From Marinobacter segnicrescens (GTDB lineage Bacteria > Pseudomonadota > Gammaproteobacteria > Pseudomonadales > Oleiphilaceae), in assembly GCF_900111555.1 (NCBI RefSeq), contig NZ_FOHZ01000007.1:1-64000 (forward strand): 64,000 bases of DNA, written 5' to 3'. Every line of letters starts with the position of its first letter. Within the stretch, counting starts at the first letter, position 1. The notes beneath the pieces are model-generated. The model did not search any database and was not told the DNA's origin. It saw only the letters and a program-made list of their open reading frames with translations. Shown here in pieces: positions 53,626 to 63,834 of the stretch. Position numbers and translations under genes: made by a program.

Positions 53626-54561
53626 GTGCGAATCGTCTTTGCCGGAACCCCGGACTTTGCCGCCGTCGCCCTCCGGGCGCTGCTGAAAACCGACCACGAG
53701 GTTGTCGCGGTCTACACCCAACCGGATCGCCCCGCTGGCCGTGGTCGCAAACAACAGTTTGGCCCGGTCAAACAGACCGCCGTTACGGCCGGCATCCCGG
53801 TTTACCAGCCCACATCACTGAAATCACCAGAAGAGCAACAGCAACTGCGGGAGCTGGCGCCGGATGTCATGGTGGTGGCGGCCTACGGCCTGATCCTGCC
53901 ACAGGCGGTACTGGATATCCCCAGGATGGGCTGCCTGAATATCCATGCATCCATACTGCCCCGCTGGCGTGGCGCCGCCCCCATCCACCGGGCCATCGAA
54001 GCCGGTGACGCGGAAACCGGCATTACCATCATGCAAATGGATGCCGGGCTGGATACCGGCGACATGCTGCTGAAACATCGCACTCCGATCCATGACGACG
54101 ATACCGGCGGCAGCCTCCACGACAGGCTCGCCGATATGGGTGGGGCTGCCATCGTCGAAGCCCTGGCCGCACTGGACTCCCGGGGCCTGGCCCCGGAACC
54201 CCAGAACGACAACGACGCCACCTACGCCCACAAGCTGAGCAAGGATGAAGCCCACATCGACTGGCAAGCGGACGCCGCGAGCATCGCCCGCAAGGTTCGC
54301 GCGTTCAATCCCTGGCCGGGGACTGATGGCGAGCTGGAAGGCCAGCGCATCCGCATCCACGAGGCACGTGACATTGATGAAACCAGCCACGCCGACGCCG
54401 GAACCGTATTGGCACGGGAGCGCAGTGGCGTCGACATTGCCTGTGGCAAGGGCATCCTTCGGGTCACGCGGGTGCAGCTACCCGGTACCCGGGCCATGTC
54501 GGTATCCGACCTGATCAATGGCGGCAAACCGGTGCTGGAACCCGGCCAGGTGCTGCAGTGA
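53626..54561 (+). CDS. fmt: Methionyl-tRNA formyltransferase
   Basis: It formylates initiator Met-tRNA. The 311-residue protein has the formyl-THF motif LNIHASILPRWRGAAPIHRAI and the catalytic core around it. A C-terminal domain (IDWQADAASIARKVRAFNPWPG) follows. The start is GTG at 53626, with AGGAAA seven bases upstream. The stop overlaps the rsmB start. Confidence 0.96.
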   Translation: MRIVFAGTPDFAAVALRALLKTDHEVVAVYTQPDRPAGRGRKQQFGPVKQTAVTAGIPVYQPTSLKSPEEQQQLRELAPDVMVVAAYGLILPQAVLDIPRMGCLNIHASILPRWRGAAPIHRAIEAGDAETGITIMQMDAGLDTGDMLLKHRTPIHDDDTGGSLHDRLADMGGAAIVEALAALDSRGLAPEPQNDNDATYAHKLSKDEAHIDWQADAASIARKVRAFNPWPGTDGELEGQRIRIHEARDIDETSHADAGTVLARERSGVDIACGKGILRVTRVQLPGTRAMSVSDLINGGKPVLEPGQVLQ

Positions 54562-55871
54562 TGGCCCGGGAACTGCCCCTCAGGGCCGTCGCCGCCCAGA
54601 TCATCCAGGCAGTGGAGCAGGGGGAGTCCCTGAGCCAGTGCCTGCCACATACCGCTGCCGACCTGGATCCGGACCTCCGCCCACAGCTCCAGGCACTTTG
54701 CTACGGAACCTGCCGGTGGTTCCACCGCCTCGATTCCGAGCTTAACGGCCGCCTGCGCAAGCCCCTTCGCAGGCAGGACCGGGTGATCCATCACCTGATG
54801 CTGGTGGCCCTGTTCCAGTTGCGGTTCAGTGATAACGCCACCTATGCCATCCTCAATGAGACCGTAGAAGCCTGTAAGGCACTGGGCAAGACACCCCTGG
54901 CCGGGCTGGTCAACGGTGTTTTGCGAGCGGCAGAACGGGAAGGTGCACCGGAGCCGGCCACCGACGAAGCCCGTTACAGTCACCCCGGCTGGATGATCGC
55001 CAAGTTGCGGCACAACTGGCCGGACCATTGGGCTGCCATCCTCGATGCCAATAACATCCAGGCGCCCATGACCCTTCGGGCGAATACCCTGCATGGCACC
55101 CGGGATGAGTACCTGGAGCGGCTTCGCGAAGCCGGCATTCCCGGCAAGGCCACCCGCTTCGCGCCCCATGGCATCCAGCTGGATCGCCCGGTACCGGTGG
55201 ACTTGTTACCGGGCTTTGCCGAGGGCGATGCCAGCGTCCAGGACGAAGCGGCCCAGCTGTGTACCCAGTGGCTGCAACCCGAACCGGGCCAGCGCATCCT
55301 GGACGCCTGTGCAGCTCCCGGCGGCAAGACCTGCGCCATCCTGGAGGCGGCAGCCAACCAGGCGGAGGTGATCGCCATCGACGAGTCCGCCCAGCGCCTG
55401 CCCCGTATCCAGGAAAACCTGGACCGCCTGCACCTGTCTGCCACACTGAAAGAGGCTGACGCAGGTGATACTGACAGCTGGTGGGACGGCGCCCTGTTTG
55501 ACAGCATTCTGCTCGACGTCCCCTGCAGTGCTACCGGGGTCATCCGCCGGCACCCGGATATCAAACTGCTGCGCCGGGAGACGGATATCACGCCACTGGC
55601 GGGGATCCAGTCCGGACTGCTTGCGAACCTTTGGGCCACCCTGAAACCCGGTGGCCGGCTGGTTTACGCGACATGTTCCGTGTTTCCCCAGGAGAACAGT
55701 CGTATAATCCGTCGGTTCCTGGACCAGCAGACGGATGCCTCCCTGCTGCCAGCCGACGCACCATGGGGGCTGGACACCGGGTATGGCCGGCAGCTGCTGC
55801 CGGACCCTCAAAGTCACGACGGATTTTTCTACGCCTGCCTGGTCAAGGGCAGGCCGGAGGAGTGCCAGTGA
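54561..55871 (+). CDS. rsmB: 16S rRNA (cytosine-967-C5) methyltransferase
   Basis: It methylates C967 of 16S rRNA. The 436-residue protein has an N-terminal NusB-like helical domain and a C-terminal SAM-dependent domain with [10 protein letters not shown]. The two catalytic cysteines are in DVPCSATG and YATCSVFP. The ATG at 54561 overlaps the fmt stop by one base; a GTG just before it is an alternative. Its own stop overlaps the trkA start. Confidence 0.95.
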   Translation: MARELPLRAVAAQIIQAVEQGESLSQCLPHTAADLDPDLRPQLQALCYGTCRWFHRLDSELNGRLRKPLRRQDRVIHHLMLVALFQLRFSDNATYAILNETVEACKALGKTPLAGLVNGVLRAAEREGAPEPATDEARYSHPGWMIAKLRHNWPDHWAAILDANNIQAPMTLRANTLHGTRDEYLERLREAGIPGKATRFAPHGIQLDRPVPVDLLPGFAEGDASVQDEAAQLCTQWLQPEPGQRILDACAAPGGKTCAILEAAANQAEVIAIDESAQRLPRIQENLDRLHLSATLKEADAGDTDSWWDGALFDSILLDVPCSATGVIRRHPDIKLLRRETDITPLAGIQSGLLANLWATLKPGGRLVYATCSVFPQENSRIIRRFLDQQTDASLLPADAPWGLDTGYGRQLLPDPQSHDGFFYACLVKGRPEECQ

Positions 55872-57241
55872 AGATCATTATCCTCGGTGCGGGGCAGGTG
55901 GGCGGCAGCCTGGCCGAGAACCTGGCCAATGAGGCCAACGACATTACCGTGATCGACAGTGACGGACTGCGCCTGCGGGAACTCCAGGACCGACTGGATA
56001 TCCGCACCGTTCAGGGCCTGGCCTCCTACCCCACCGTTCTGAGACAGGCCGGCGCCGAAGACGCGGACATGCTGATTGCCGTCACCAACTCCGACGAAAC
56101 CAACATGGTCGCCTGCCAGGTGGCGTTTTCCCTGTTTCGCACGCCGTCAAAGATCAGCCGGGTGCGGGCAAACGCCTACCTGGCCCGCAAGGAACTGTTC
56201 GGCGAGAACGGCTTCCCGGTAGACGTACTGATCAGCCCGGAGCACCTGGTAACTCAGCACATCACCAGGCTGATCGAATACCCCGGGGCCCTGCAGGTGC
56301 TGGAGTTCTCCAACGGCCTGGTGCGGCTGGTGGCCATCCGCGCCACCGAGGGCGGTCCGCTGGTGGGCCATGAGCTGTCCTACCTGCGCACCCACATGCC
56401 CCGCATCGACACCCGCGTTGCAGCCATCTTCCGCAAGGACCGGCCCATCATTCCCCAGGGTGATACCGTGATCGAGGACGGCGACGAAGTCTTCTTCATC
56501 GCCGGCACGGACCATATCCGCTCGGTGATGAGCGAGCTACAGCCCCTTGAAAAGCCCTACAAGCGCATCTTTATCTGCGGTGGCGGCAACATCGGCCAGC
56601 GCCTGGCCCACACCCTGGAGAGCCGTTACCAGGTCAAGCTGCTGGAGCGTGACCGGGACCGTTGCGTGATGCTCTCGGAAAACCTGCGCAAGACCATCGT
56701 GCTGGAGGGCAACGCCGCCAACAAGGACATCCTGCTGGAAGAGAATATTGAAAGCACGGACGTCTTCTGTGCGGTCACCAACGACGACGAGGCCAACATC
56801 ATGGCCTCATTGCTGGCCAAGCGCCTGGGTGCCCGCAAGGTCCTCACCCTGATCAACAACCCGGACTACGTGGACCTGATCCAGGGTGGCGAGATCGACG
56901 TGGCCATTTCCCCCCAGCAGACCACCATCGGCAGCCTGCTCACCCACGTACGCAAGGGCGATGTGGTCAACGTGCACGCGCTGCGGCGTGGTGCCGCTGA
57001 AGCCATCGAAGCCATCGCCCATGGCGATCACCGCTCATCCCGGGTGGTGGGCAAGCGGCTGGACGAGATCAAGCTGCCCCAGGGGACCACCATCGGCGCC
57101 ATTGTTCGCCACAACGAGGTGCTCATCGCCCATGACCACCTGCGGGTGCAGCCGGACGACCACGTTATCCTGTTCCTGGTGGACAAGACCCGTATCCGTG
57201 AGGTGGAAAAACTGTTCCAGGTGGGGCTGACCTTCTTCTGA
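55868..57241 (+). CDS. trkA: Trk potassium uptake regulatory protein TrkA
   Basis: A 457-residue peripheral protein that gates the TrkH potassium channel. It has two RCK halves, each with a NAD-binding glycine motif: [12 protein letters not shown] at the N-terminus and [12 protein letters not shown] near residue 240. The GTG start at 55868 overlaps the rsmB stop by 4 bp, which fixes the start against a longer upstream frame. Confidence 0.96.
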   Translation: MKIIILGAGQVGGSLAENLANEANDITVIDSDGLRLRELQDRLDIRTVQGLASYPTVLRQAGAEDADMLIAVTNSDETNMVACQVAFSLFRTPSKISRVRANAYLARKELFGENGFPVDVLISPEHLVTQHITRLIEYPGALQVLEFSNGLVRLVAIRATEGGPLVGHELSYLRTHMPRIDTRVAAIFRKDRPIIPQGDTVIEDGDEVFFIAGTDHIRSVMSELQPLEKPYKRIFICGGGNIGQRLAHTLESRYQVKLLERDRDRCVMLSENLRKTIVLEGNAANKDILLEENIESTDVFCAVTNDDEANIMASLLAKRLGARKVLTLINNPDYVDLIQGGEIDVAISPQQTTIGSLLTHVRKGDVVNVHALRRGAAEAIEAIAHGDHRSSRVVGKRLDEIKLPQGTTIGAIVRHNEVLIAHDHLRVQPDDHVILFLVDKTRIREVEKLFQVGLTFF

Positions 57242-57281
57242 TGATGACCAGGCCAATCGCAACCCAGGAGCGACGCTGACC

Positions 57282-58730
57282 ATGCGCCTGCCGGTAATCG
57301 CCAAGGTACTCGGGCTGCTGATGATGCTTTTCAGCCTCACCATGCTGCCGCCCCTTGGTATCTCCCTGCTGTATGACGACGGCCAGTGGCAACGCTTCAG
57401 CAACGGCCTGCTGATGGTCATGATCGGCGGCCTGGTGGTGTGGCTGCCGTTCCGCAAGGTGGCGGGGGACCTGCGGGTACGCGACGGCTTCCTGATTACC
57501 ACCCTGTTCTGGGTGGTGCTCAGTGTGGCAGGCTCCATCCCCTTCTATCTGAGCAACAACGCGCCCTACACCTATGTGGACTCACTGTTCGAGGCGGTGT
57601 CGGGCCTCACCACCACCGGCGCCACGGTGATCACCGGCATCGACTCCCTGCCCGAATCCATGCTGTGGTATCGACAGCAGTTACAGTGGCTCGGTGGCAT
57701 GGGGATCATCGTGCTGGCGGTCGCCATACTGCCCATGCTCGGCATCGGTGGTATGCAGCTGTACCGGGCCGAGGTGCCAGGGCCAGTCAAAGACAACAAA
57801 CTGACCCCTCGCATCGGGGAGACCGCCAAGGCCCTCTGGTACATCTATGTGGCCCTGACCGTGCTATGCGCGCTCGCTTACTGGGCCGCCGGCATGAGCT
57901 GGTTTGATGCCATCGGCCACAGCTTTTCCACCATCGCTATCGGCGGCTTTTCCACCCACGACGCCAGCATTGGCTATTTCGACAGCGCCCTGATTGAAAT
58001 GATCGCCGTGGTCTTCATGATCATCGCCGGCGCCAACTTCGCCCTGCACTTCATGGCCTTCCGCCAGCGCAGCCTGAAATCCTACTGGCAGGACTCGGAG
58101 TTCCGGTTCTATTTCAGCATGCTGGCCGGGGTCAGCCTGATTACCGTACTGGTGCTGATCTACACCGCCACACTGGACCCCTCGACAGCGATCACCAAGG
58201 GCATCTTCGAGGTGGTTTCCATTGCCACCACCACCGGTTTTGGGGCGGCGGATTTCAGCCAGTGGCCGCTGATGCTGCCGTTCATGCTGTTCGTACTGGC
58301 CTTCATGGGCGGCTGTGCGGGCTCCACCGGCGGTGGCATGAAGGTGATGCGTGTTTTGCTGATCTACCGGCAGGGCTCCCGGGAAGTGAAACGTCTGTTA
58401 CACCCCAATGCGGTGATACCGGTAAAACTGGGTAACCGGCCGGTATCCGACCGGGTGCTGCAGGCGGTATGGGGCTTCTTCTCGGTGTACATGTTCATGT
58501 TCGTCGCCATGCTGATCATCCTGCTGGCCACCGGCCTGGACCAGGTCACTGCCTGGACGGCCGTCGCCGCCGCCATGAACAACCTTGGCCCCGGCCTCGG
58601 TGAGGTGGCCTACCATTACGGCAACATCAATGACATCGCCAAGTGGGTACTGTGCTTTGCCATGCTGCTGGGCCGGCTGGAGGTTTTCACCCTGCTGGTA
58701 CTGCTCACCCCCGCATTCTGGCGAAGATAA
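57282..58730 (+). CDS. trkH: Trk potassium uptake channel TrkH
   Basis: A 482-residue potassium channel subunit. Four pore-loop repeats with selectivity filters are visible, such as SGLTTTGATVI and ATTTGFGAAD, and GGCAGSTGGGMKVMR is in the third. AGGAGC precedes the ATG. It is 40 bp downstream of trkA and needed together with it for uptake. Potassium uptake is an early osmotic response. Confidence 0.96.
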   Translation: MRLPVIAKVLGLLMMLFSLTMLPPLGISLLYDDGQWQRFSNGLLMVMIGGLVVWLPFRKVAGDLRVRDGFLITTLFWVVLSVAGSIPFYLSNNAPYTYVDSLFEAVSGLTTTGATVITGIDSLPESMLWYRQQLQWLGGMGIIVLAVAILPMLGIGGMQLYRAEVPGPVKDNKLTPRIGETAKALWYIYVALTVLCALAYWAAGMSWFDAIGHSFSTIAIGGFSTHDASIGYFDSALIEMIAVVFMIIAGANFALHFMAFRQRSLKSYWQDSEFRFYFSMLAGVSLITVLVLIYTATLDPSTAITKGIFEVVSIATTTGFGAADFSQWPLMLPFMLFVLAFMGGCAGSTGGGMKVMRVLLIYRQGSREVKRLLHPNAVIPVKLGNRPVSDRVLQAVWGFFSVYMFMFVAMLIILLATGLDQVTAWTAVAAAMNNLGPGLGEVAYHYGNINDIAKWVLCFAMLLGRLEVFTLLVLLTPAFWRR

Positions 58731-58764
58731 CGTCACAGTCTTAGAAATACCCGGCCTTGACGCG

Positions 58765-58770
58765 TATAAT
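58765..58770 (+). promoter_or_regulatory. -10 element upstream of glyQ
   Basis: TATAAT, with the flanks CG before and ACCG after, lies 93 bp before the glyQ ATG. The same CG-TATAAT-ACCG word occurs at the tRNA-Pro promoter. No good -35 is seen at the right distance. Confidence 0.45.
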
Positions 58771-58862
58771 ACCGGCCTTTCGATGCGGGCCGGCTCCGTG
58801 CTCCTGTCTTCCAGCCTTCCCGCAACACTCAGACCGAACAGCAGGCAAACGTCGTGACAACC

Positions 58863-59855
58863 ATGGCATCACAACCGTCAAAACCGGATCTGAAGACCTT
58901 CCAGGGTCTGATCCTGGCACTGCAGAATTTCTGGGCGCAGCACGGCTGCGTGGTTCTCCAGCCGCTGGATATGGAAGTGGGGGCCGGCACCTTTCACCCT
59001 GCCACCTTCCTGCGCTCTATTGGTCCGGAAACCTGGAACGCCGCCTACGTGCAGCCCAGCCGCCGCCCCACTGACGGCCGTTACGGCGAGAACCCCAACC
59101 GCCTGCAGCACTACTACCAGTTCCAGGTTGTGCTCAAGCCGTCCCCGGACAACATCCAGGAGCTGTACCTGGATTCCCTGCGGGCGTTGGGGCTGGACCC
59201 GCTGGTGCACGACATCCGCTTCGTGGAAGACAACTGGGAATCCCCCACCCTTGGAGCCTGGGGCCTGGGCTGGGAAATCTGGCTGAACGGCATGGAGGTG
59301 ACCCAGTTCACCTACTTCCAGCAGGTGGGTGGCCTTGAATGCTACCCGGTCACCGGCGAACTGACCTATGGCCTGGAGCGCATCGCCATGTACCTGCAGG
59401 GTGTGGACAGCGTGTACGATCTGGTGTGGACCGAGGGTCCGGACGGTGTGGTCACCTACGGTGACGTGTTCCACCAGCAGGAAGTGGAAATGTCCACCTA
59501 CAACTTCGAGCATGCGGACACCGAGTTCCTGTTCCACAGCTTCGATGTGTATGAACGCGAGAGTGCCCGCCTGATCGAAGCTGGCCTGGCCCTGCCTGCC
59601 TATGAGCAAGTGCTCAAGGCGTCCCATACCTTCAACCTGCTCGACGCCCGCCACGCCATTTCAGTCACCGAGCGGCAACGCTTTATCCTGCGGGTTCGTA
59701 CCCTGGCGCGGGCCGTGGCACAGGCCTACTTTGACAGCCGCAAGGCCCTGGGTTTTCCGCTGGCGCCGGAAGCACTGCGCAAGGAAGTCCTGGCCGCTGA
59801 CGAGAACGCCGGCAAGGGCAAGAAAGGCAAAAATGCCAAGAAGGGGAACGCGTAA
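58863..59855 (+). CDS. glyQ: Glycyl-tRNA synthetase, alpha subunit
   Basis: The catalytic subunit of the alpha2-beta2 enzyme charging tRNA-Gly; 330 residues. The class II motifs are in [27 protein letters not shown] and [25 protein letters not shown]. The C-terminus has a lysine-rich tail of about 15 residues ([14 protein letters not shown]). The ATG at 58863 is chosen; a GTG nine bases earlier is the alternative. glyS follows after two bases. Confidence 0.96.
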   Translation: MASQPSKPDLKTFQGLILALQNFWAQHGCVVLQPLDMEVGAGTFHPATFLRSIGPETWNAAYVQPSRRPTDGRYGENPNRLQHYYQFQVVLKPSPDNIQELYLDSLRALGLDPLVHDIRFVEDNWESPTLGAWGLGWEIWLNGMEVTQFTYFQQVGGLECYPVTGELTYGLERIAMYLQGVDSVYDLVWTEGPDGVVTYGDVFHQQEVEMSTYNFEHADTEFLFHSFDVYERESARLIEAGLALPAYEQVLKASHTFNLLDARHAISVTERQRFILRVRTLARAVAQAYFDSRKALGFPLAPEALRKEVLAADENAGKGKKGKNAKKGNA

Positions 59856-59857
59856 TC

Positions 59858-61936
59858 ATGGCTACTCAGGATTTTCTGGTCGAGCTGGGCACCGAGGAGC
59901 TCCCTCCCAAGGCCCTCAAACCCCTGTCTGATGCATTTGCCGAGGGTATCCGCAGCGGTCTGGAGGAGGCTGGCATTGTTTTTGACGAGGTCGAAGCCTT
60001 CGCCGCTCCACGTCGACTGGCTGTGCGAGTGCGCAAGCTGGAAGACGCCCAGCCGGACAAGCCGGTGGAAAAGCGTGGCCCGGCGATCAAGGCCGCCTTC
60101 GACGATGATGGCAACCCCACCAAGGCCCTGAATGGGTTTGCCAGCTCCCTGGGCGTTACCCCGGAGCAGCTGGATACCCTGGAAACCGATAAGGGCGCCT
60201 GGGTCGTCTACCGCACGGTAGAGCAAGGCAAGGCCACCGTTGAATTGCTGCCACAACTGGTAGAGCAGGCCCTAGCCGGCCTGCCGATTCCCAAGCGCAT
60301 GCGCTGGGGCGCCCACCGTACAGAATTTGTCCGGCCCGTCCACTGGCTGGTCTTCATGTACGGCAATACCGTGATCAACGCACCCATCATGGGCCTGGAG
60401 CCGGGCAACACCACCCGTGGTCATCGCTTCCATTGCCCACGCACGCTGATCGTACCGACCCCCAACGATTACGAGATCGTCCTCAAGCAGGAAGGCTATG
60501 TGATCGCCGACTTTGCCGAACGCCGGGCAGTGATCCGCCAGGGCGTGGCCGAGATCGCCGAGAAAGAAGTTGGTGGCAAGGCCGTGATCGACGAGGACCT
60601 GCTGGATGAGGTCACCGCCCTCAACGAGTGGCCGGTGCCCCTGCTGGGCCGATTCGAGGAGCGCTTCCTGGAAGTCCCCGCCGAGGCGCTGATCTCCTCC
60701 ATGAAGGAACACCAGAAGTACTTCCACGTGGTGGACCGCGACGGGAAGATGCTGCCGGTCTTCATCACCCTGGCCAACCTGGAGAGCAAGGACCCGAGCC
60801 AGGTCATTGCCGGCAACGAAAAGGTTATCCGCCCACGCCTGTCCGACGCCGCGTTCTTCTATGAGACGGATCGCAAGACCCGGCTGGAAGACCGTATCGA
60901 CCAGCTCAAGCCGATCGTGTTCCAGGAGAAGCTGGGCAGCATCCACGACAAGTCCGTCCGGGTAGCTGCCCTGGCCGCCAGGATTGCCGGGGCCATCAAC
61001 AGCGACCCGGCCCTGGCCGAGCGTGCCGCCATGCTGGGCAAGACCGACCTGGTCACGGAGATGGTGCTGGAGTTCACCGACCTGCAAGGCATCATGGGCC
61101 AGTACTACGCTGCCAATGACGGCGAGCACGAGGATGTGGCCAAGGCCCTGAACGAACAGTACATGCCCCGCTTTGCCGGAGATGACCTGCCATCCACCCT
61201 GACCGGCTGCGCCGTGGCCATCGCCGACCGGATTGATTCCCTGGTGGGCCTGTTCGGCATCAACCAGCCACCTTCCGGCACCCGTGATCCCTTCGGGTTG
61301 CGCCGGGCATCCCTGGGTGTGCTGCGCATTATCATCGAGCGGGAACTGCCCCTGGACCTTCAGCAACTGTGCGATTGGGCCGAGCAGAACTTCAGCCAGC
61401 TGACCGAGGCAAACACCGCCAGCACCGTCGTGGACTACATGCTGGAGCGTTTCCGGGCTCACTACGAAGAGCAGGGCATCAGCGCCGAGGTCTACCTGGC
61501 GGTTCACGCCCGTCGTCCGACGCGTCCCCTGGACTTCGACCGTCGGGTGAAGGCGGTGGATGCCTTCCGCAAGCTGCCAGAAGCCGAAGCCCTGGCAGCC
61601 GCCAACAAACGGGTATCCAATATCCTCACCAAGCAGGGTGGCGATTCCATCGGTGAGCATGTGGATAATGCGCTGCTGCAGGACAAGGCGGAAATTGCCC
61701 TGTCAGAGCAGGTCAGCGCGCAGGCGGAGAAAGTGGTGCCACTGTTCGACCAGGGCGACTACGCCACGGCCCTGAGCTCCCTGGCCAGTCTGCGGGCGCC
61801 GGTAGATGCCTTCTTTGACGAGGTGATGGTGATGGCAGACGACGAGGCGGTACGCAACAACCGCCTGGCCCTGCTGAACCGCCTGCGCAACCTGTTCCTG
61901 CGGGTAGCGGACATCTCGGTGCTGCCGGGCGCCTGA
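59858..61936 (+). CDS. glyS: Glycyl-tRNA synthetase, beta subunit
   Basis: A 692-residue subunit that binds tRNA-Gly. The opening [19 protein letters not shown] and [18 protein letters not shown] (middle) are typical. An HD-like domain and a C-terminal anticodon-binding part ([25 protein letters not shown]) complete it. AAGGGG precedes the ATG. A 13-bp perfect hairpin follows 18 bp after the stop. Confidence 0.96.
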   Translation: MATQDFLVELGTEELPPKALKPLSDAFAEGIRSGLEEAGIVFDEVEAFAAPRRLAVRVRKLEDAQPDKPVEKRGPAIKAAFDDDGNPTKALNGFASSLGVTPEQLDTLETDKGAWVVYRTVEQGKATVELLPQLVEQALAGLPIPKRMRWGAHRTEFVRPVHWLVFMYGNTVINAPIMGLEPGNTTRGHRFHCPRTLIVPTPNDYEIVLKQEGYVIADFAERRAVIRQGVAEIAEKEVGGKAVIDEDLLDEVTALNEWPVPLLGRFEERFLEVPAEALISSMKEHQKYFHVVDRDGKMLPVFITLANLESKDPSQVIAGNEKVIRPRLSDAAFFYETDRKTRLEDRIDQLKPIVFQEKLGSIHDKSVRVAALAARIAGAINSDPALAERAAMLGKTDLVTEMVLEFTDLQGIMGQYYAANDGEHEDVAKALNEQYMPRFAGDDLPSTLTGCAVAIADRIDSLVGLFGINQPPSGTRDPFGLRRASLGVLRIIIERELPLDLQQLCDWAEQNFSQLTEANTASTVVDYMLERFRAHYEEQGISAEVYLAVHARRPTRPLDFDRRVKAVDAFRKLPEAEALAAANKRVSNILTKQGGDSIGEHVDNALLQDKAEIALSEQVSAQAEKVVPLFDQGDYATALSSLASLRAPVDAFFDEVMVMADDEAVRNNRLALLNRLRNLFLRVADISVLPGA

Positions 61937-61954
61937 TAGGCAGAACCCGCAACG

Positions 61955-61987
61955 CCACCCCCCGGAAATTCCCGTTCCGGGGGGTGG
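61955..61987. terminator. Perfect 13-bp hairpin after glyS
   Basis: CCACCCCCCGGAA pairs exactly with TTCCGGGGGGTGG around a 7-nt loop. No T run follows, so it may mark the mRNA end rather than be a classic terminator. Confidence 0.55.
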
Positions 61988-62006
61988 TAAAGCGATCCGA
62001 TTTACG

Positions 62007-62012
62007 TATAAT
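62007..62012 (+). promoter_or_regulatory. -10 element of the tRNA-Pro gene
   Basis: A consensus TATAAT with a GC-rich discriminator (ACCGCCC) ends 14 bp before the tRNA, as expected for a stable-RNA promoter under stringent control. The -35 region is weak. Confidence 0.6.
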
Positions 62013-62025
62013 ACCGCCCGTGATT

Positions 62026-62102
<77 letters not shown>

Positions 62103-62112
62103 TTCCTTCCCG

Positions 62113-62700
62113 CTATTCCAGTTTTCCCAGCAGTCCTTTTTTGATCTTCGGCCAGTCCAGGTCCGTGATGCTGTACATCACCGAGTCCCGCACATAGCCA
62201 TCCTGAACCACCATATGCCGCCGTAGTACACCTTCCCTTTGAGCGCCCAGCCGTTCGATGGCTTTCTGCGAACGCAGGTTCCGTGCATCCGTCTTCAGCT
62301 CCACCCGGTAGGCACCCAGTTCCTCAAGCGCATGCCTGAGCAGCAGGTACTTGGCCTCGGTATTTACCGGCGTGCGCTGGTAGTCGTGTCCCAGCCAGGT
62401 GTAACCGATCTCCAGGACATGGTCCCGGGGACGGACATTCAGGTAACGGGTACTGCCCATAAGAACCCCGGTATCCGGACTAACCAGCACATACGGGTAG
62501 TGCAGCTGCTTACTCGCCAGGTCCAGCGCCTGATGTACCCAACGCTCGGCATCGGGCCGGCTGGTGAAGGCGCCGGTGGGCAGGTACGCCCAATCCTCCT
62601 GCCTTTGGCCGATTTCGAACAGACCGTCCACGTGAGCTGCGGTCAGTGGTTCCAGCCGTACGTGTCCGCCTTCAAGAACCGGTTGTTCAATCCTGAGCAT
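62113..62700 (-). CDS. GNAT acetyltransferase, RimJ/RimL type
   Basis: A 195-residue N-acetyltransferase. [26 protein letters not shown] is the RimL-like acetyl-CoA region, and [21 protein letters not shown] is its C-terminal helix and strand. Such proteins acetylate ribosomal proteins or small molecules; the target is unknown. It converges with the tRNA, with its stop 11 bp away. Confidence 0.88.
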   Translation of the reverse strand: MLRIEQPVLEGGHVRLEPLTAAHVDGLFEIGQRQEDWAYLPTGAFTSRPDAERWVHQALDLASKQLHYPYVLVSPDTGVLMGSTRYLNVRPRDHVLEIGYTWLGHDYQRTPVNTEAKYLLLRHALEELGAYRVELKTDARNLRSQKAIERLGAQREGVLRRHMVVQDGYVRDSVMYSITDLDWPKIKKGLLGKLE

Positions 62701-62736
62701 AACTCGACCTTTTTCCGTTTTCCTTGTGAGAATGAC

Positions 62737-63228
62737 TTATTGCCAGAGTCCGTCACACATCACCGGATAGGTCGCCGGAGCAAAGCCGTCAAATCGGATA
62801 TCCCGCACCCGGTTCAGGTCAGACCAGATCAGTTGGTGACCCTTCAACCGGCGGGTAATGCCGATTCTCTGCTGAAGCTTTTCGGCTTCCTCCGGAGTAG
62901 CGTCACGGACCTCGCCCACCTCCCCGAACAGGCGGACAGCCGGCGCAGAACAGAACTGCCCCCGGAACAGCGACTTCAGCCAGAACCCGGTACTGCTGTT
63001 GACCCCCATCAGGCAAATCCGCTTATTGTGCTCAAAGTTCTCCGGCATCGCCTTCGAGTAGGCATCGAAGTAATAGCCGGTCATATCGCCTCGGAAGAAC
63101 ACATGACCGATGGGGGTTACGTGGGGATTGCCGTCAACATCGACCGTTGCGATGGAGAAAAAGCGGTTTGATTTCCGAGCATTGTCCAGAACCTGCAGAA
63201 TGGCAGGCCAGTTCTTTTGCAATTCCAT
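62737..63228 (-). CDS. Pyridoxamine 5'-phosphate oxidase-fold protein
   Basis: A 163-residue split-barrel flavin-binding protein (SIATVDVDGNPHVTPIGHVFFR; VRLFGEVGEVRDATPEEAEKL). Homologues bind FMN or F420 and act as small oxidoreductases or heme-binding proteins. The substrate is unknown. It is in a run of three small minus-strand genes with the two GNAT proteins, 36 bp from one and 28 bp from the other. Confidence 0.85.
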   Translation of the reverse strand: MELQKNWPAILQVLDNARKSNRFFSIATVDVDGNPHVTPIGHVFFRGDMTGYYFDAYSKAMPENFEHNKRICLMGVNSSTGFWLKSLFRGQFCSAPAVRLFGEVGEVRDATPEEAEKLQQRIGITRRLKGHQLIWSDLNRVRDIRFDGFAPATYPVMCDGLWQ

Positions 63229-63256
63229 TTCCTGGTCCTTCAGATTTCAGTTTCTA

Positions 63257-63712
63257 TTACTCGCGCTTGAGCTGGTACACGATGAAATCACTGGGCCCAC
63301 CGGTGTAGCGATCATAGAACCCGCGACCGCGTTCGTTGAAGTGCTGGGTAATCCAGCGGAGGGCACTCCAGCCGCGCTCCTGCGCCAGTTTGCTTAAACG
63401 TGAAAAGATGGCATCAGCGGCCCCCGTACCCCTCGCTTCCGGGGCTACGAACATATCGTCAAGAAAGCCGAGATATCCCCCGGCCAGCGAACGGGGACAG
63501 GCACGAACATGGGCAATCCCCAGCGCCTTGCCCCTCTGGTCGCGGGCGATCAGCCCCTCAAGTTCATGGGCAGGATCCAGCAGCCAGTCCCAGACCTGGT
63601 CGGCGATCTGGTCAGTGATGGAGGTTTTATAGAATTCGGCGTAGCCGTCAAACAGGGGGCGCCAGTCCGGCTTGTCGTCGGCGGTTACGAAATCCACCCG
63701 GAATCCTTCCAT
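63257..63712 (-). CDS. GNAT acetyltransferase
   Basis: A 151-residue N-acetyltransferase with the acetyl-CoA loop FVAPEARGTGAADAIFSRL near residue 90 and the C-terminal HFNERGRGFYDRYTGG turn. It resembles small cytoplasmic GNATs that act on amines. The target is unknown. ATG at 63712. Confidence 0.87.
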   Translation of the reverse strand: MEGFRVDFVTADDKPDWRPLFDGYAEFYKTSITDQIADQVWDWLLDPAHELEGLIARDQRGKALGIAHVRACPRSLAGGYLGFLDDMFVAPEARGTGAADAIFSRLSKLAQERGWSALRWITQHFNERGRGFYDRYTGGPSDFIVYQLKRE

Positions 63713-63799
63713 GATTCTTTATGCCTTTTGCCTGTGGGAGACACAAAGATTGGCACATTCCGGGGCACATTAGAACTTTGCAGGTCAGGTTGCTAGTCC

Positions 63800-63821
63800 G
63801 GGGGCTGACTATTCAGCCCCC
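63800..63821. terminator. Hairpin after the carboxylesterase gene
   Basis: GGGGGCTGA pairs with TCAGCCCCC around a 4-nt loop, 14 bp past the stop of the partial gene at the right edge. No T run is seen on either strand. Confidence 0.5.
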
Positions 63822-63834
63822 GAAGCAGGCCAGG

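Noticed and set aside
60272..61660. A 462-codon open frame on the minus strand inside glyS.
   Set aside because: It is antisense to a full-length, well-conserved glyS and has the low-complexity composition of GC-rich shadows.
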